A stretch of 64,000 nucleotides of DNA, taken from positions 16,146,085 to 16,210,084 of the forward strand of contig OY727103.1 in the NCBI GenBank assembly GCA_963402885.1, in the 5' to 3' direction. This document shows positions 1 to 11,991 of this stretch, in pieces. A program made the translations under genes and the position numbers. This DNA comes from Antedon bifida (lineage: Eukaryota; Echinodermata; Crinoidea; Comatulida; Antedonidae). Every line of letters begins with the position of its first letter. Within the stretch, counting starts at the first letter, position 1. The notes beneath the pieces were generated by a model. It was not told the origin of the DNA, made no database searches, and was given only the letters and a program-made list of their open reading frames with translations.

Positions 1-25
1 AATTTATGTTCTTTAACTCTAACAG

Positions 26-3000
26 AAGGAGATTGTTTTGCCAAATCATTTGAAGAAAAAGACGTTTTAATATCCGATAACGGTCCTCAGCAAGTGGGAT
101 GCGCAGTGTGCACGTGCGACGCACCTTCTCAACCAATAGTCTTACCTTTTTTTTCAGCAACATTATTAGACCTACTTCCACCACTACCGAAAAGGTAACA
201 TGTATAGTGTTTACATTATTCGAAAGTAAATAATTTAAAAGATTACAGATACGAAGATATACTGAAGCTTAAATTCTTCAATTACTACCACCAGTGGCCT
301 GTGTAGAGTCTTCTCTTATGAATTATTTAGATAAGTTATAGATTCCAAATTAATATTGATTTTTGGTGCTCTATTTTTGTTCTCAGAAAAGCGACGTGTG
401 ATTACTCTCGGTGTGCTTGTAACGGATTTGATGAAGCACTTATATATGACACAATTGCTGATATACCAGAATGCACATTTGGTTGTTTCTGTATCCGGTC
501 TGAAGACCAAACCTTATGTATAGACCCTGCTCCTTGTCTTGTTAGTAATATATGCCAGCATCCAGAAGATGGTGCCTGTGGGTGTCCAGTCTGTGAAGGT
601 ATTTTTCTAATTTTATTTCCAATAATAATTCGTTTTTAATTGTTTTAATAAAACAAAACTTTACATTAAGGTAAGAATGCTAAAATTATCTTGATATAGA
701 TGGAGATTGTTTTGCTGAAACGTATGAAGGAGAAGAAGTTTTGATATCAGATAACGGCCCCCAACAACTTGATTGCGCAGTGTGCACGTGCGAGGCGGCT
801 TCTGCACCAATAGACTTACCGATCTTTATAACGGGAATAGCAATTCCAGCAGTACCACCAAGGTAATAATTATATATTACGTCTTTATTTTTCTAATCTA
901 TTATATTATTTACAGAATATACCATACTGTACTTAGAACCGAATTGAGAATTCGGTGTTTAAACACCTTAGAAGTACTGATGTTTAATAATTGCTTTATT
1001 GTTGCTGTATTTTTTGTTTGCAGAACAGCCACATGTGACTATTCTCGATGTGTCTGCCAAGGATTTGATGAAGAACTAGTGTATGACACAATTGATGATA
1101 TCCCAGAATGCACATTCGGTTGTTTCTGCATCCGATCTGAAGATAAAACGTTATGTATATACTCTCGTCCTTGTATTGTGAGTAATATATGTCAACGCCC
1201 AGAAAAGAACGTCTGTGGATGTCCAGTCTGTGAAGGTACTTTGCCTTAAGTTTTTCTTTTTCGCCATTTTTTACTTCAATATTTCTTTTACTTTAATATT
1301 TATTTTCCAATAAAATAGGTTACATTGTTTTAATTAAACACTGATATTTCATTCAATTGAATATATCTTAGTGTAACTAAAGTGACTGGAAACATTTTGT
1401 AAACGTGTGTAAGGTCTATTCACAAGAAGTTTAAATAAACTCCAATCGAATCATGTAAGTAAAATATCAAGATTGAACAAATTGTTTATACGATTGTTCA
1501 CTTATCTTGATATAGATGGAGATTGTTTTGCTGAAACGTACGAAGGAAACGAAGTGCTCATATCTGATAACGGCCCTCAGCAACTTGGTTGCGCAGTGTG
1601 CACATGCCTAGCGGCTTCTCCGCCATCAGTCTTTGCGTTATATACACCGGAAACAGTTTTTCCACAAGCTCCACCAAGGTATGCTATGTCCTCCTAACAT
1701 TATTTACCAGATTTAACCGAATCAAAACAAATGTTACTAAACATCTTCGCATATAATCAAAAGGACATCCAATATTCACTCAAATTTTGGAGAACATCTA
1801 AGACTTAGTATTGACCGAGCATACTGCAGGTCTTTATCAAGATATACCCATCAGACCATTAACGTTCACTATACGTTCTTAGTTAAATAGAGGACATTTT
1901 GGTCTATTAAAAGACTTTGGTACATTAAGATAATCCTGGAATGTTTTCTGTTAACATGAAGTCCATTATAATAGCATCTGTCGCGATTGTACAGTTTTGG
2001 TAAATCCAAATGATCTTAGATAACTCCAAATACACCTGTTGAATTACCTAATAAGTGCTTTATTGTATTTCTACAGAAAATCGGTATGTGACTACTCTCA
2101 GTGTGGCTGCCAAGGAGTTGATGACGAACTAGTATATGACACAATTTCTGATATACCAGAATGCACATTTGGATGTTTCTGCATCCAGTCTGAAGGTAAA
2201 ACTTTATGTATAGACGGATCTCCATGTGCTGTAAGTAACAAGTGTCAGGACCCAGAACCAAGCTTCTGTGGATGCCCATACTGTGAAGGTAGGTTTCACA
2301 CACTTTCTTTTTTCAATTTTGCTTCAATATTTTAACTATGTAATTATGTAACTTTATTCTGTACCGTTTGTTTATTTGGTCACAGAGGGCGATTGTGTTG
2401 CCCACTTAGAAAACGGAGAAGAGGTTTTGATATCGGATGATGGTCCTCAACATGTAGGGTGCGCTGTATGCACGTGCCAAGAGCCTGTTGAACCAATTTT
2501 CTTGGGCCTACCTCCTTACAATATACCACAACTGCCAAAGAGGTAAGTTTGGATTTTCTAAATATTAGTTTTTTGTTGTTTTATTGGTTTCTCCACATTA
2601 GAACGTGTTGCTAAATAAGAATGTTCTGTCATCGAATTGTTTTGTGTCGAACTGATTATGTCGTATTTCTGTTTGTCAGAGAGGCAACGTGTGACTTTTC
2701 GCAATGTGCGTGCCATGGCTACGATGAGTCTGGAGTATACGATACTGGCGCTGATATCCCATCGTGTACGTTCGGTTGTTTCTGCATTCGATCTGCGAAT
2801 GCTGTGTTGTGTGTTGACCCAGCTCCATGCGAAATAAGTAACAAGTGCCTTCAACCTACACAAGTCTGTGGGTGTCCATTCTGTGAAGGAGGTAAATATC
2901 TTTGTTTAGATCATATTGTACCATACAGGCTCATAAAAGTATGTGGAATATTTAAGGAAAAGCGTTGAAAGCAAGGAAGACGATGAGACCGTGAGCAAGA

Positions 3001-5648
3001 AGAAAAAGGCTATTCAGATCTTACTACTGGACCATAGATATTATTTTCATAATTATTGTACGTGACTTTCGACTCCACGAGCAAAGAAAGGAATTTCTAG
3101 TTGAAGGGACAGTATTAGTTGTCTCAATGTTGATAGAGAATAAAATAATCTAAATGTTACCTTTTATAAGTTGCTTGCTGTAACATGCCAATGTGCATAG
3201 TAGGCTATAACGTTTCTTTCTGTTTTCCTAATTAAGATGGAGACTGTTTAGCCAAATCATTTGAAAATGAAGAAGTTGTAATATCCGCCGATGGACCACA
3301 AGATGTCGGATGTGCTGTGTGCACATGTGACCGTCATTCAGTACCATTTATTCCTTTTGGTGGTGGCTCCGTACCTCCAAGGTAGTAAAACAAATTGTTT
3401 ACAGTATTAAAACAATTACATATTCACACATATTCCGTTTTACGGATTTGAATTTTGATCTCAAAACTGTTGTTTGCAAACTCCGATTTTCCCACTGTTT
3501 GGAGAGGTTATTTAATACTACAATCTCTTTGTTTACACTACAGGATAACATGACTAAAATACTGTGATTCGATCCGCTGAGTTCACAAACTCCAGAAAAA
3601 TATTGTTTGTCAATTAAAAAGGTTGCACTGCCTAACCTTTGCAAACTATTTTTCTGCAGTTTGCTGAAGTTTGTCAACTGGTGTACACACTAGAAAACTT
3701 TTTAAAGTTTACTACTGTAGACTATGGTTTGTTTTCTAGTGTAGACTTCTGCAAACTTGTTTTTTGCGTTTGCCGAAGTTTGTCAACTGGTCTACGCTAG
3801 CAAACTTTGGAAAACTCGGGAGTTTGATCGAGCTAACCAGTGTCGACTAGTGAAATTTACAATACTGTTTTATTCCACAGGACATCAACCTGTGACTATT
3901 CCAACTGTCCCTGTTATGGTTATGAAGAGTCCAGAGTATTGGCTACTAGTAGTGATTTTCCAGAATGCACATTTGGTTGCTTCTGTATTCAAGATCATAA
4001 CTATGAACTGTGCATCAACTTTCCACCATGTGAGCTCTCCAACGTGTGTCACAGCCCAGTCACTGAATGTGGATGTCCGTCCTGTCAAAATCAAGGTATG
4101 TCTTTAAAAACCCAGAAACATATTATTGTGAATCACCCATACCGTTTATTTGTGACTTTTAATGTACGAAATATGTAACTATAGACCCATGGTTAATTGA
4201 TGAGAATTGGTTACGTAATACATAACGGAATAACATACACGGAACGGAAGACGTGTTGTTGAATAATAGAAAATCATTTACAGAATTTAATAGTGTCATC
4301 TTCCGTGTGAATGTAGCTTAAACGTGTTGTCATTACTTGGTATATATTGTACGTCTGAACGGCATAATAATATTTCCTTTTCTAATATCCTCTAGTTGGT
4401 GATTGCTACGCTATAAATTATGAAGATGAAGAAGTGTTAATACCAGATGACGGTCCCCAGGATGTTGGATGCGCAGTGTGTACATGCGAATCTCATGTTA
4501 CACAAATTACATATGACGACAGTCGCCCTGAACTTCCCAAACGGTAGGAGTGTTGATGCGACTACCTTCATGTACTCTCGAAGTATAGTACTAGTGTAGT
4601 AGGATTAGTATCAGTGGCAGATCCACGATTTTGTGCTATACCTAAACTCCAGCTGTTTGTTTATGTAGTGGCGTCCTGGCCGGGTTCCTCCTCTTCCATC
4701 CACCAATAAAAAACCCCAAGGAATACTGAAGTAACTGCAGTTACCACACCTATTTTAAAGGCCACCTACAGGACCCGCCAAGGTGTCCCCTGAAAAGGTG
4801 TAGGCCTTAGTATTAAAACATAGGGGTACTACTGTTGTTCCAATCAGAGCCATACAGTTGGATCTGGTTCCAATATTATTCAGATAACTAAGAGACTTTT
4901 AACCGTTATGCCGAATTTCTAGAACTTTTACCGTAAATTATCACTAATTTACTTCGGCAGAAAAGCAACATGCGACTACTCTAACTGCGTGTGCCAGGGG
5001 TTTGAAGAAGAACAAATCGTAGAAACTTATGATGATCTCCCAGAATGCGCCAACGATTGCTTCTGTATCCGCTCTGAAAATGAAAGAGTGTGCATCAAGC
5101 AACCCGATTGTTTCGTGAACAACGAATGCGTTGAACCATTGTATTTCGATTTCTGTAGATGTCCAATTTGTGAAGGTACGTAAATTGCTATTATAAATAA
5201 TAATTTTATTTGTATATGTATGTCTGGTTTATAACTCCAGGTATATTCATTGAATTTTATCAAGATTCGTAATTGCTTACAGTCATGTTATTTCAATTCA
5301 GAATGTGCATGAGATGTATAGTATTATGCTTTTTTTGACAGTTGGTAATTGCTACGCAAGATCGTTCAAATCCAAAGAAGTGTTAATTTCTGATGACGGT
5401 GTTCAAATAGTCGGCGGATGTGCATTTTGTACTTGTGATCCTCCATCTGAGCCGGTATCATATCCCTTCTATCTCCCAGGGATAGAGAAAGCGGAATTTC
5501 CAAAAAGGTAAGTTGATTCCGATAGAAAAATACGCTAACTTGTATACATTATTTTCTTGATATTCGTCATATCTTCATGTTTTCAAATATTAATATTTTC
5601 AGGGGTTCCCATTGTGACTATAGTGCCTGTTTCCCTGAGCCTATATAG
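26..5648 (+). CDS. Tandem VWC-like cysteine-rich repeat protein, 3' portion (5' end outside window)
   Basis: Fourteen exons join in frame to 810 residues plus stop: 26-194, 387-598, 700-862, 1024-1235, 1516-1678, 2077-2288, 2386-2542, 2680-2891, 3237-3381, 3881-4095, 4396-4543, 4961-5175, 5342-5507, 5603-5648. They alternate between B exons (145-169 nt) and A exons (212-215 nt). Exon A encodes about 71 residues with 12 Cys: a CDYSxCxC start, then CTFGCFCI, then CGCPxCEG. This resembles the C-x-x-C-x-C and closing CPxC pattern of von Willebrand factor C domains. Exon B has GDCxA, then VLISDxGPQ, then GCAVCTC, followed by a Pro-rich linker ending in PKR or PPR. A exons run from phase 2 to phase 1 and B exons from phase 1 to phase 2, so an A+B pair is symmetric and can duplicate. 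The last exon is a stub (GSHCDYSACFPEPI, then stop). No transmembrane segment is seen in this part. Secretion is inferred from cysteine content; the signal peptide would lie upstream. No specific family name is justified. Confidence 0.85.
3640..3835. repeat. Intronic direct/inverted repeat cluster, MITE-like
   Basis: In the intron 3382-3880 the words GCAAACT, TGAAGTTTGTCAACTGGT and TAGAAAACTTT recur in direct and inverted orientation. For example, TTTGTCAACTGGTGTACAC near 3670 is repeated near 3780 as TTTGTCAACTGGTCTACGC, and AGAAAACTTT is mirrored by TTTGTTTTCTAGTGTAGAC near 3730. The pattern fits a decayed short terminal-inverted-repeat element or two nested copies. Ends and target duplication are not clear. 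Confidence 0.45.
4613..4640. mobile_element. Remnant terminus resembling CAGTGGCGGATCCAGG-type MITE end
   Basis: The sequence CAGTGGCAGATCCACGATTT in the intron before the last full A exon resembles one terminus of the CAGTGGCG family seen elsewhere in this window (52364, 54026 and, reversed, near 48965). No matching opposite end is obvious, so this is a single-end remnant. Confidence 0.35.
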
Positions 5649-5727
5649 ACACCAGATCCGGGTTCAATCCAGTAAGTTTTCTTTTTCTTGTAAACATCTC
5701 TAAATCGCCATAGTTTGTTTATCCTTA

Positions 5728-5733
5728 AATAAA
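5728..5733 (+). terminator. Candidate poly(A) signal of the VWC-like gene
   Basis: AATAAA lies 80 nt after the stop codon at 5646-5648. A good donor (CCA/GTAAGT at 5669) and an acceptor (TTATTGCAG near 5779) also occur downstream, so a 3'UTR intron is an alternative. Confidence 0.45.
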
Positions 5734-7640
5734 CATATTTTTTGTATAAACTTTCTATGTTTTTTTGTATTATTGCAGGAATGGAAACTGTTTTTATTTA
5801 TTTTATTAATCATAACCTAACATTTATTATTTATCATGTCAACGAATAGAATATTCATTTGCTGGTGTTGTTGACTGTGAGCTTTCGGCGCATGGGGTCA
5901 GACGAAATGGTTACAATTAGGCCAGTTACGTTGTATATGGCTAGAAATTATGATGGAATCAATATCAGTTATTTATAAAGCACCTTTTCAAAGAAAGGTC
6001 AAAGCACTCTACAAAACAGCACTCTACAATAATTCGGCTTACATATTATAAGATATGCATTTTAAAAAGCACTACTGTTTCTTAAAGTAATACACATACA
6101 GAAGAGCCTGGTCAAATATTCTATTCGTAGTTTAGAACGTAACGTCTCCTTTTTAGTGACAGGGGCGGCAAGAAGATTGTCTGTAGATTATAAAACCAGT
6201 AATATGACAAGGCTCGTGCATTCATAATAAGGGACACAATTGAATAGATTTACTTTATCAGTATTTTTCGACGGCATTTTTTATTTCTCAGCCACCGTAG
6301 AAGAGTACGTCAATTGTCTGAGGTTTTGCATACCAACTACCACATACATGTTGTCGGCCGGCCATATTTGAAGTATGACTATTATCCATAGATAAGAAAC
6401 TCTCCCATCGCATAGGCCTATACATTAAAACATTACAATCATTTTAACGACTCCACAGCCAATTCTTTAACAAATAATTTGTTGACTTTTTATTGAATAA
6501 ATACACAATATCTGTTTGTATTTTTTTCTGTTTAAATCTTTGTGGTAAAAGGTTTCTTTATTTAATAATCTGGGCCCAGACTGATTCGGTTTAGCCTAAT
6601 ATTTTGCTTTTATAGTTCAAAGGAAGGTGCGAAAATTGTAACAACCTTGTTGCCGCAAAACAACTTAAAATGTTATGTCAATGTCGATATGACGAAATGA
6701 GTGCTTATTGAATATTTTTGCCACTATGGCCCCTCTTATGATGCGCCCTCTATTTGTTTGGTCGTCAAAAACGAGGGCGGTGTCGGAACTGAGCTGAAAA
6801 AAGACGAAAAATTACGGGGAAGAAGTACCGGCGGACTAAAGACATCGCCGCGGCGTTACACAACAAAGCAGCAATACACGCGAATGGAAGCTGGGCCTAG
6901 CTACCAAGTAGGCCTAGGAACTTTTTTATTATACATATATAAAAGTTAGTACTTATTAACATCATCTTAGAAGTTGAATAGGCTAGGCATGAATAGTAGA
7001 TAGCTTAGCTAGGCTAACCTTTTTTAAGTTTTTGTTTGTCAATGTCAATTGGTGTTGGGAGGGGCTTTTCACAGGTCACTGACTGTAGGCCTAGTGTCAC
7101 TGACAGTGACACTCTGTACCCCACTTTCCACGACACCAACAGTCGGAGAGCCGCGTTGGGAAATATGACCGTTATCGCTGAATTTTCGACTTCGCATGAC
7201 GTCATAAATTTTAGAAGCCCTCTCTCGGCACAGAAGCATCAACGTTTCGCGCGAAAACATTAGCATAAAGTATACGTCATTTAATAGCTGTTTAATAAAC
7301 ATTAGTAGGCGAAAAATTAACCATATATGGGAAGATCAGTTCCTTATATGTTTAAGATGTCGCAGGTCACCTAATTTTCTGAAAAATTTGTTGGATTTGT
7401 TGTCAGCGACAATTTCTTTCCAAAGTTCGTGTGCGTCCGTCAAAACTGAAGTTTTCTAACAGGTGTTTGTTTACAAATTTTCCATTAGTGGGATTTGCAT
7501 CCCATACAGTGAATTACCAAAAAACCGACGTATATGGATAGAGTAAGTATCAATAGTCTGTTTTACGTTAAAATTGGCTTGAAACCCTATTTAAGCTTCC
7601 TATAGCGAACATTTTAAAAAAGGTCCTCATGTCATATATT
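5734..7640. other. Intergenic DNA, no gene recognised
   Basis: No coding exon is recognised. Near 5970-6020 there is a SINE/LINE-tail-like stretch (TTTATAAAGCACCTTTTC followed by AAAGGTCAAAGCACTC). A CpG-containing block at 7130-7260 could be promoter. The one sizeable ORF (6701-6949) has no domain-like composition. Confidence 0.6.
7197..7204 (+). promoter_or_regulatory. Perfect CRE-type palindrome in a CpG-containing block
   Basis: TGACGTCA is the consensus CREB/ATF site. It sits inside a locally GC-richer block (about 7130-7260, with CGCGTTGGG and TTTCGCGCGAAAA), about 0.45 kb upstream of a candidate first exon ending at 7705. Function is inferred only from motif and context. Confidence 0.35.
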
Positions 7641-7705
7641 GTTACGTCTCGCGGCACTAGTTCCGTCGTGTGTGGTGCATGGTGTGTTGATTGTGGTTGT
7701 TGTAG
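7640..7705 (+). other. Candidate non-coding first exon of the CARD-Death gene
   Basis: A GC-richer stretch (TTACGTCTCGCGGCACTAG) ends in a strong donor, TTGTAG/GTGAGT at 7706. The acceptor TTTTTACAG at 10231-10239 stands 23 nt before the start codon of the CARD-Death gene, so that gene must have an upstream 5'UTR exon, and this is one candidate. The left boundary is arbitrary. Confidence 0.3.
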
Positions 7706-10230
7706 GTGAGTATATGCACGACCTGGTGGATCGTTGTCGTATTATATCGGCCTAGGCCTAGTAACATGTTCTGTTAATAATTTAAATACTTTAGTTACAA
7801 TTTAGTATTATTAAAGTATCGTTACAATCCTACTCTATATTGAAGATGCATTGGGAAGTTTTAAAAAGATAATTAAGCAAATCGCAGCCTGATACAGGTA
7901 TAGGCCTACCTATTCTATAGTTAAATATTTATTTATAGTAAAATTATTGACAACTGAGGGGTACAATTTATTTATAATATTAATAATTATTACAATAAAC
8001 AGACATAAGGAAATTTTGTATTTGCTGCTTTTTCATGGTAGGCCTATATCTGAAAATGTTTTCAGGTTGTTGAATAATTATACTGTATAACGATGCAATG
8101 TTTTGTTCATATCATAGTGACAATTATTTAAATAGTTTCATTCATTACATTTCAGCTATTCATTTTCATTTTAGGTTTTTTGTTGGTATCAAGACTCGAC
8201 GATTTTCTGTCTCGTTCTTCAATATGAGGTTGGACGGTGGAAGCTGTAATGGTTTTCTCGATTTCAATATCATTGCTGCAGCTGATAGTTTTTCATTTTA
8301 TTCGCTAATAATAATATAACATATACATTCATACGCATTCAAGTTTTAGAAGCGTTTCAGATCAGTCAATGATAAGATATAAATTAAGTTGCAATTGATT
8401 GATTGATTTACTTTATTAACCAGAGTCACACAGATACATACAATATAAACATATAAAACAATCATAAAATCAGTACAACCGTAAGACTCGCGTAAGTTAA
8501 CATGATATAGGCCTAGCTAGTTTGTTATGTTTGATGAACAAGGTGCTATTTAAATAAAAGCAAGTTTTTATATACAGTAGTAGTATTTACTATTTATATC
8601 AGTATTGTTTGAAAGATATTTGTATTAAAAACTGCTTTTTCACATTCTGTATACGTAAAAAAAAAATTGGTTGCTTGTGTGAAATGCAAGTTGTATCTAA
8701 TAAAGTAATATTTATATACAAGTGTGACATTTACTGCCAGATACTGAAATACTGAGTACCAACCAATCACTGTAACAATACTCAAGTAAATGATGGACTT
8801 ATATTTGTATATCTTGGTTTCAGCTGGGCCCATAATTATCTTTTTTAAAAACATGACCATATAAAAATACACGTTTGAGTCTCTGAAACAAACATGCCCG
8901 ATTTTATAAAACATTCCCCATATATAAATTGAAAATGGGTTATTTTTTTTTGTTTTTCCATTTATTGTTTTTTTAACAGTTTTTTATTTGTTCTGGGCCT
9001 AGTTTCTCCTTCAGGCTTCTTCTTGCTTGGTATGAGCAGAGCTGGGATAGACCTACCACCAGCCTAGACTATAGAATACCCAGCTACTATTATTAACACT
9101 CACTAGGGTAGGCCTACCTATCTAATATAATAGTATTATATCAGAATTACTCAGCCTAGCTAGGCCTAGAAAATACTATTTTTAGGCCTAGCTAGGCTAG
9201 AAATCAAGTAAGTAATTATAGTAGGTAGCCTTTCCTAGCTCAGAAACCAAATAGAACAATAATCGGGGAGCAAATTGAAATCTTAGGCCTATGACGTAAT
9301 ACGCCTGCATGAAAACCGTATTGAACACAGACACGATTCGGTCCGGGACGATTCGTACCAGCTTCGTAAAACGTAAACAAAGTTTCAAAATGGCGATTTT
9401 TCGATCGAAACAGAACAGAAATGTAGTAGGTTTGGTTTGATTAGTGGGAGTTGCATCCCAAGAAAGCTTAAAATTAGATTTTTATTTTAATAGATAGCTT
9501 AATAGTTTATCTTGAAAGGATTTTAAATTCGCTTTGAAACCTTATCTAGAAAATATGAAATTTAATGATTTTTTACCATCATTTAAAAAAAAATTAAAGT
9601 AAAAAAGTTTATACATAAAATAATGATATTTCTTGAAACAAAAAATCTGTGGAATTTAGATCACAGTTTTTATCATTATTTACGCTTGTAGTTCAACTAT
9701 TGAAATACGTTTATTGATTTCATTTAATATCAAAATTATACCATTTTCTAAGTGTACTAAAATAGCAAAAATTCCAACATTTTCCACGAAGCGCGCCCTC
9801 ACAATGAATGAAATCAGTGATGCGTTACCAACGCGGCTTTCCGACTGCAAGGCCTACCTACTAGGCCTAGCCTTTTAAATTTGTTTTAGCATAGCTAGGC
9901 CACCTAAATAATAAGAAACCACAGTTATAGCGCCGCTACAAAGCAGGGCTAGGTAGGCCCCTCTCTTACGAGTTTTAATCACTAAATAAACTATAATATA
10001 GTATAACGTAAAAAGGCAGTGGAGTGCTTCTGGTCTGAGTGAAATTGTACAAATCGAATATTCTATTTTAAAAAAATGTAAGCCCTAAATCTGGTAGGTA
10101 GTATCGTATTAGTAGTACTAGCTAGCCCTAGCTAAATAAATCTAGCAAGTATAATAATATTAACTGATGAACTTTTACTAATACTATACTCAATCTAGGC
10201 TAGTATTAGCAAGAGTTTTCTTTTTAAATT
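7706..10230. other. Candidate 5'UTR intron/intergenic DNA with LINE tail and promoter-like block
   Basis: No coding exon is seen. It contains a LINE 3' tail (8395-8475), many TAGGCCTA words (for example 9109-9190 and 9851-9870), and a second GC-richer block at 9290-9420 with TGACGTAAT and AAAATGGCG. The 21-bp word at 9440-9460 nearly repeats one at 7484-7504. Confidence 0.5.
8395..8475 (-). mobile_element. LINE 3' tail fragment with TTGA/CAAT repeat end
   Basis: Read on the + strand it starts TTGATTGATTGATTTACTTT and continues with CAGAGTCACACAGATACATA. Tandem TTGA followed by TTTACTTTATT is the reversed 3' end of a CR1/L2-type LINE. A similar CAAT-repeat tail ends the better preserved LINE at 56071. 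No coding part remains here. Confidence 0.5.
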
Positions 10231-10262
10231 GTTTTTACAGATTTCAAAAAAATATTCTCATA

Positions 10263-11772
10263 ATGGACGAGCAGCACAAATATCTTCTACTTAGTAACAG
10301 AGTGCGGTTAGTGTCAGATTTACCAACAGATATGTTGATACACTACATGATACAGGATAGTGTAATGACAACTGAAGATTCTGAGATCATAGACTCCAAA
10401 CCAACAAAAATGAAAAAGAATGAGTATTTTCTCGACACTTTGCCGACAAGAGGGCCAAAAGCATTTCCAAGTTTTCTACAAGCGCTGAAAGAAATGGAAG
10501 ACCCGCTCTATCATTTTGTAAATGAAAAACTTCAGAATCCACAACCAATAAATTATCCAAATCAAGGTATTTTATACAGTTTGTCGATTATCTAAATAAG
10601 AACCACCCCCCACCCCCACACTTCCATTTCCTGCTATATTTGGAAATAATAATTTATTATTTAGGTCAATTAATACAGGAAAGGATCACCTATTAAGGGG
10701 ACATCTTTGAGACTCAAGAACTGATTCCCTTCTTAGGGAAGTCGTCTTAGAAGAGGGAGCCCTAACAGAGGAGTTCAACTAACTTTCACCACAAAGCGCT
10801 TGTATAAGATTATTAATTTGCATTATACCCAACAACAAAGTAAACAAGTTGTTTACCAGACTAAATAAATGGTTCTTAGTAATTCCACATGGTGTTACAT
10901 TTTTCAAACACCAAAGTCATACATTCAAGCTATACAAACCATCTATGAAAAAAGGTTCTTAAGTAATTCAAAATGGTTAGATTTTTCAAACATTAAGGTC
11001 ATAATATAAGCTATAAAACTATGAAAAAAGGTCTCGGAATCCCGGAAAAATTTGTTCACCTATCGAGTCATAAACTACTGGAATAAACTACCAGCAGATG
11101 TTGATGATGCGATTTTTACCAGGGTATTTGAAAAGCTACGAGATAATCACTGGCCGAAAAAGGATGTCAACACCATTTTGGGCAATACAGCTTGACTGTG
11201 GGTCTCAAGAGACTGAATAGCCTATACATTTATACCCACATCCAATAAGTTGTAAGCTAAAGAAACTCAGAGGAGATCAGAATGTTACAGTTATGTTACA
11301 ATTTTCAGCTCTTTTTAAAATTTAATATAAACTTTTATTTGTTTTATTTGTAGTGTCGAGTCAAGATAATACAGATTCACCAACACCAATGAATAGAGAT
11401 TTACCTTACTCCACTTCAGTTCAAGATAGAAATTCACCATTTGCTCAAAACATGGATCATTCTGGCTTCACACAATCGGGCAGCTCTGAGTTACACCGAT
11501 TTTCTGATGAACGAGTTTCCGAATTGCAGCTGAACACGTTTGCCGGGAATATTGGTGCAGATTGGAGAAGCTTTATTAGGAGTCTTGGATTGAAAGAAAA
11601 CGAGATCTTTCATGCGAGTGGCAATGCTAATACAGCAAGGGACCAGATATTTAGTTGTTTGGTAAAATGGAGAAATCGTGAATCTCACAATGCAACTGTT
11701 CGAGTACTTGTTAAAAAAGCTAGGCAACATGGACTTGATATAGAAACTTATGCGTTTCTGGCGAAACAGTGA
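10263..11772 (+). CDS. CRADD: CARD + Death-domain adaptor, CRADD/RAIDD-like
   Basis: Two coding exons (10263-10566 and 11354-11772, joined in phase 1) give 240 aa. Exon 1 is a CARD (residues ~1-95) carrying the motif LDTLPTRGPKAFPSFLQAL, which matches the LDILPSRGPKAF stretch of vertebrate CRADD. Exon 2 starts with a Ser/Asn-rich linker (~102-148) and ends in a Death domain (~150-238) with DWRSFIRSLGLKENEI and VKWRNRE, the usual helix 2-3 and helix 5 signatures. Human CRADD has the same order and similar length (199 aa), with the extra length here in the linker. In vertebrates the CARD recruits caspase-2 and the Death domain binds PIDD1. Whether this copy does so is inference, because echinoderm-type genomes often carry several CARD-Death proteins. 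ATG 10263 is the first in frame and lies 23 nt after a splice acceptor. Confidence 0.8.
11055..11195 (+). mobile_element. LINE reverse-transcriptase C-terminal fragment inside the CARD-Death intron
   Basis: One open frame reads FTYRVINYWNKLPADVDDA, then VFEKLRDNHWPKKDV, ending in TGA at 11193-11195. The pattern F-x-x-R-V-x-N-x-W-N-x-L-P is the typical C-terminal tail of CR1/L2-like LINE reverse transcriptases. The rest of the element is absent, as in 5'-truncated insertions. Confidence 0.7.
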
Positions 11773-11985
11773 TGTGTACATTTTTTCTGTAGTATTATGA
11801 TGATATCTTTGCGAATACTATTTTATAATGCGACTTATGTGTAATAGTGATCTACCACCTACGCAGTTGTCGAGTAAAATTATGCACATACCCTGCGTAG
11901 TGGCGTGGCGTCATGATAAACGACATCTCTCTAGCTTTATTTAAAAACTATTATATATCTTGTCCTGCAGCTTTTATTTTATTGC

Positions 11986-11991
11986 AATAAA
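11986..11991 (+). terminator. Poly(A) signal of the CARD-Death gene
   Basis: AATAAA occurs 214 nt after the stop codon in AT-rich sequence. Further AT-rich, gene-free DNA follows up to 12474. Confidence 0.6.

Noticed and set aside
2016-2863. Minus-strand ORFs overlapping the Cys-rich exons
   Set aside because: They are shadows of the plus-strand VWC-like exons, which join in phase and conserve cysteines.
6701-6949. 82-codon ORF in the intergenic region after the Cys-rich gene
   Set aside because: No family resemblance, no splice context, and composition like surrounding non-coding DNA.
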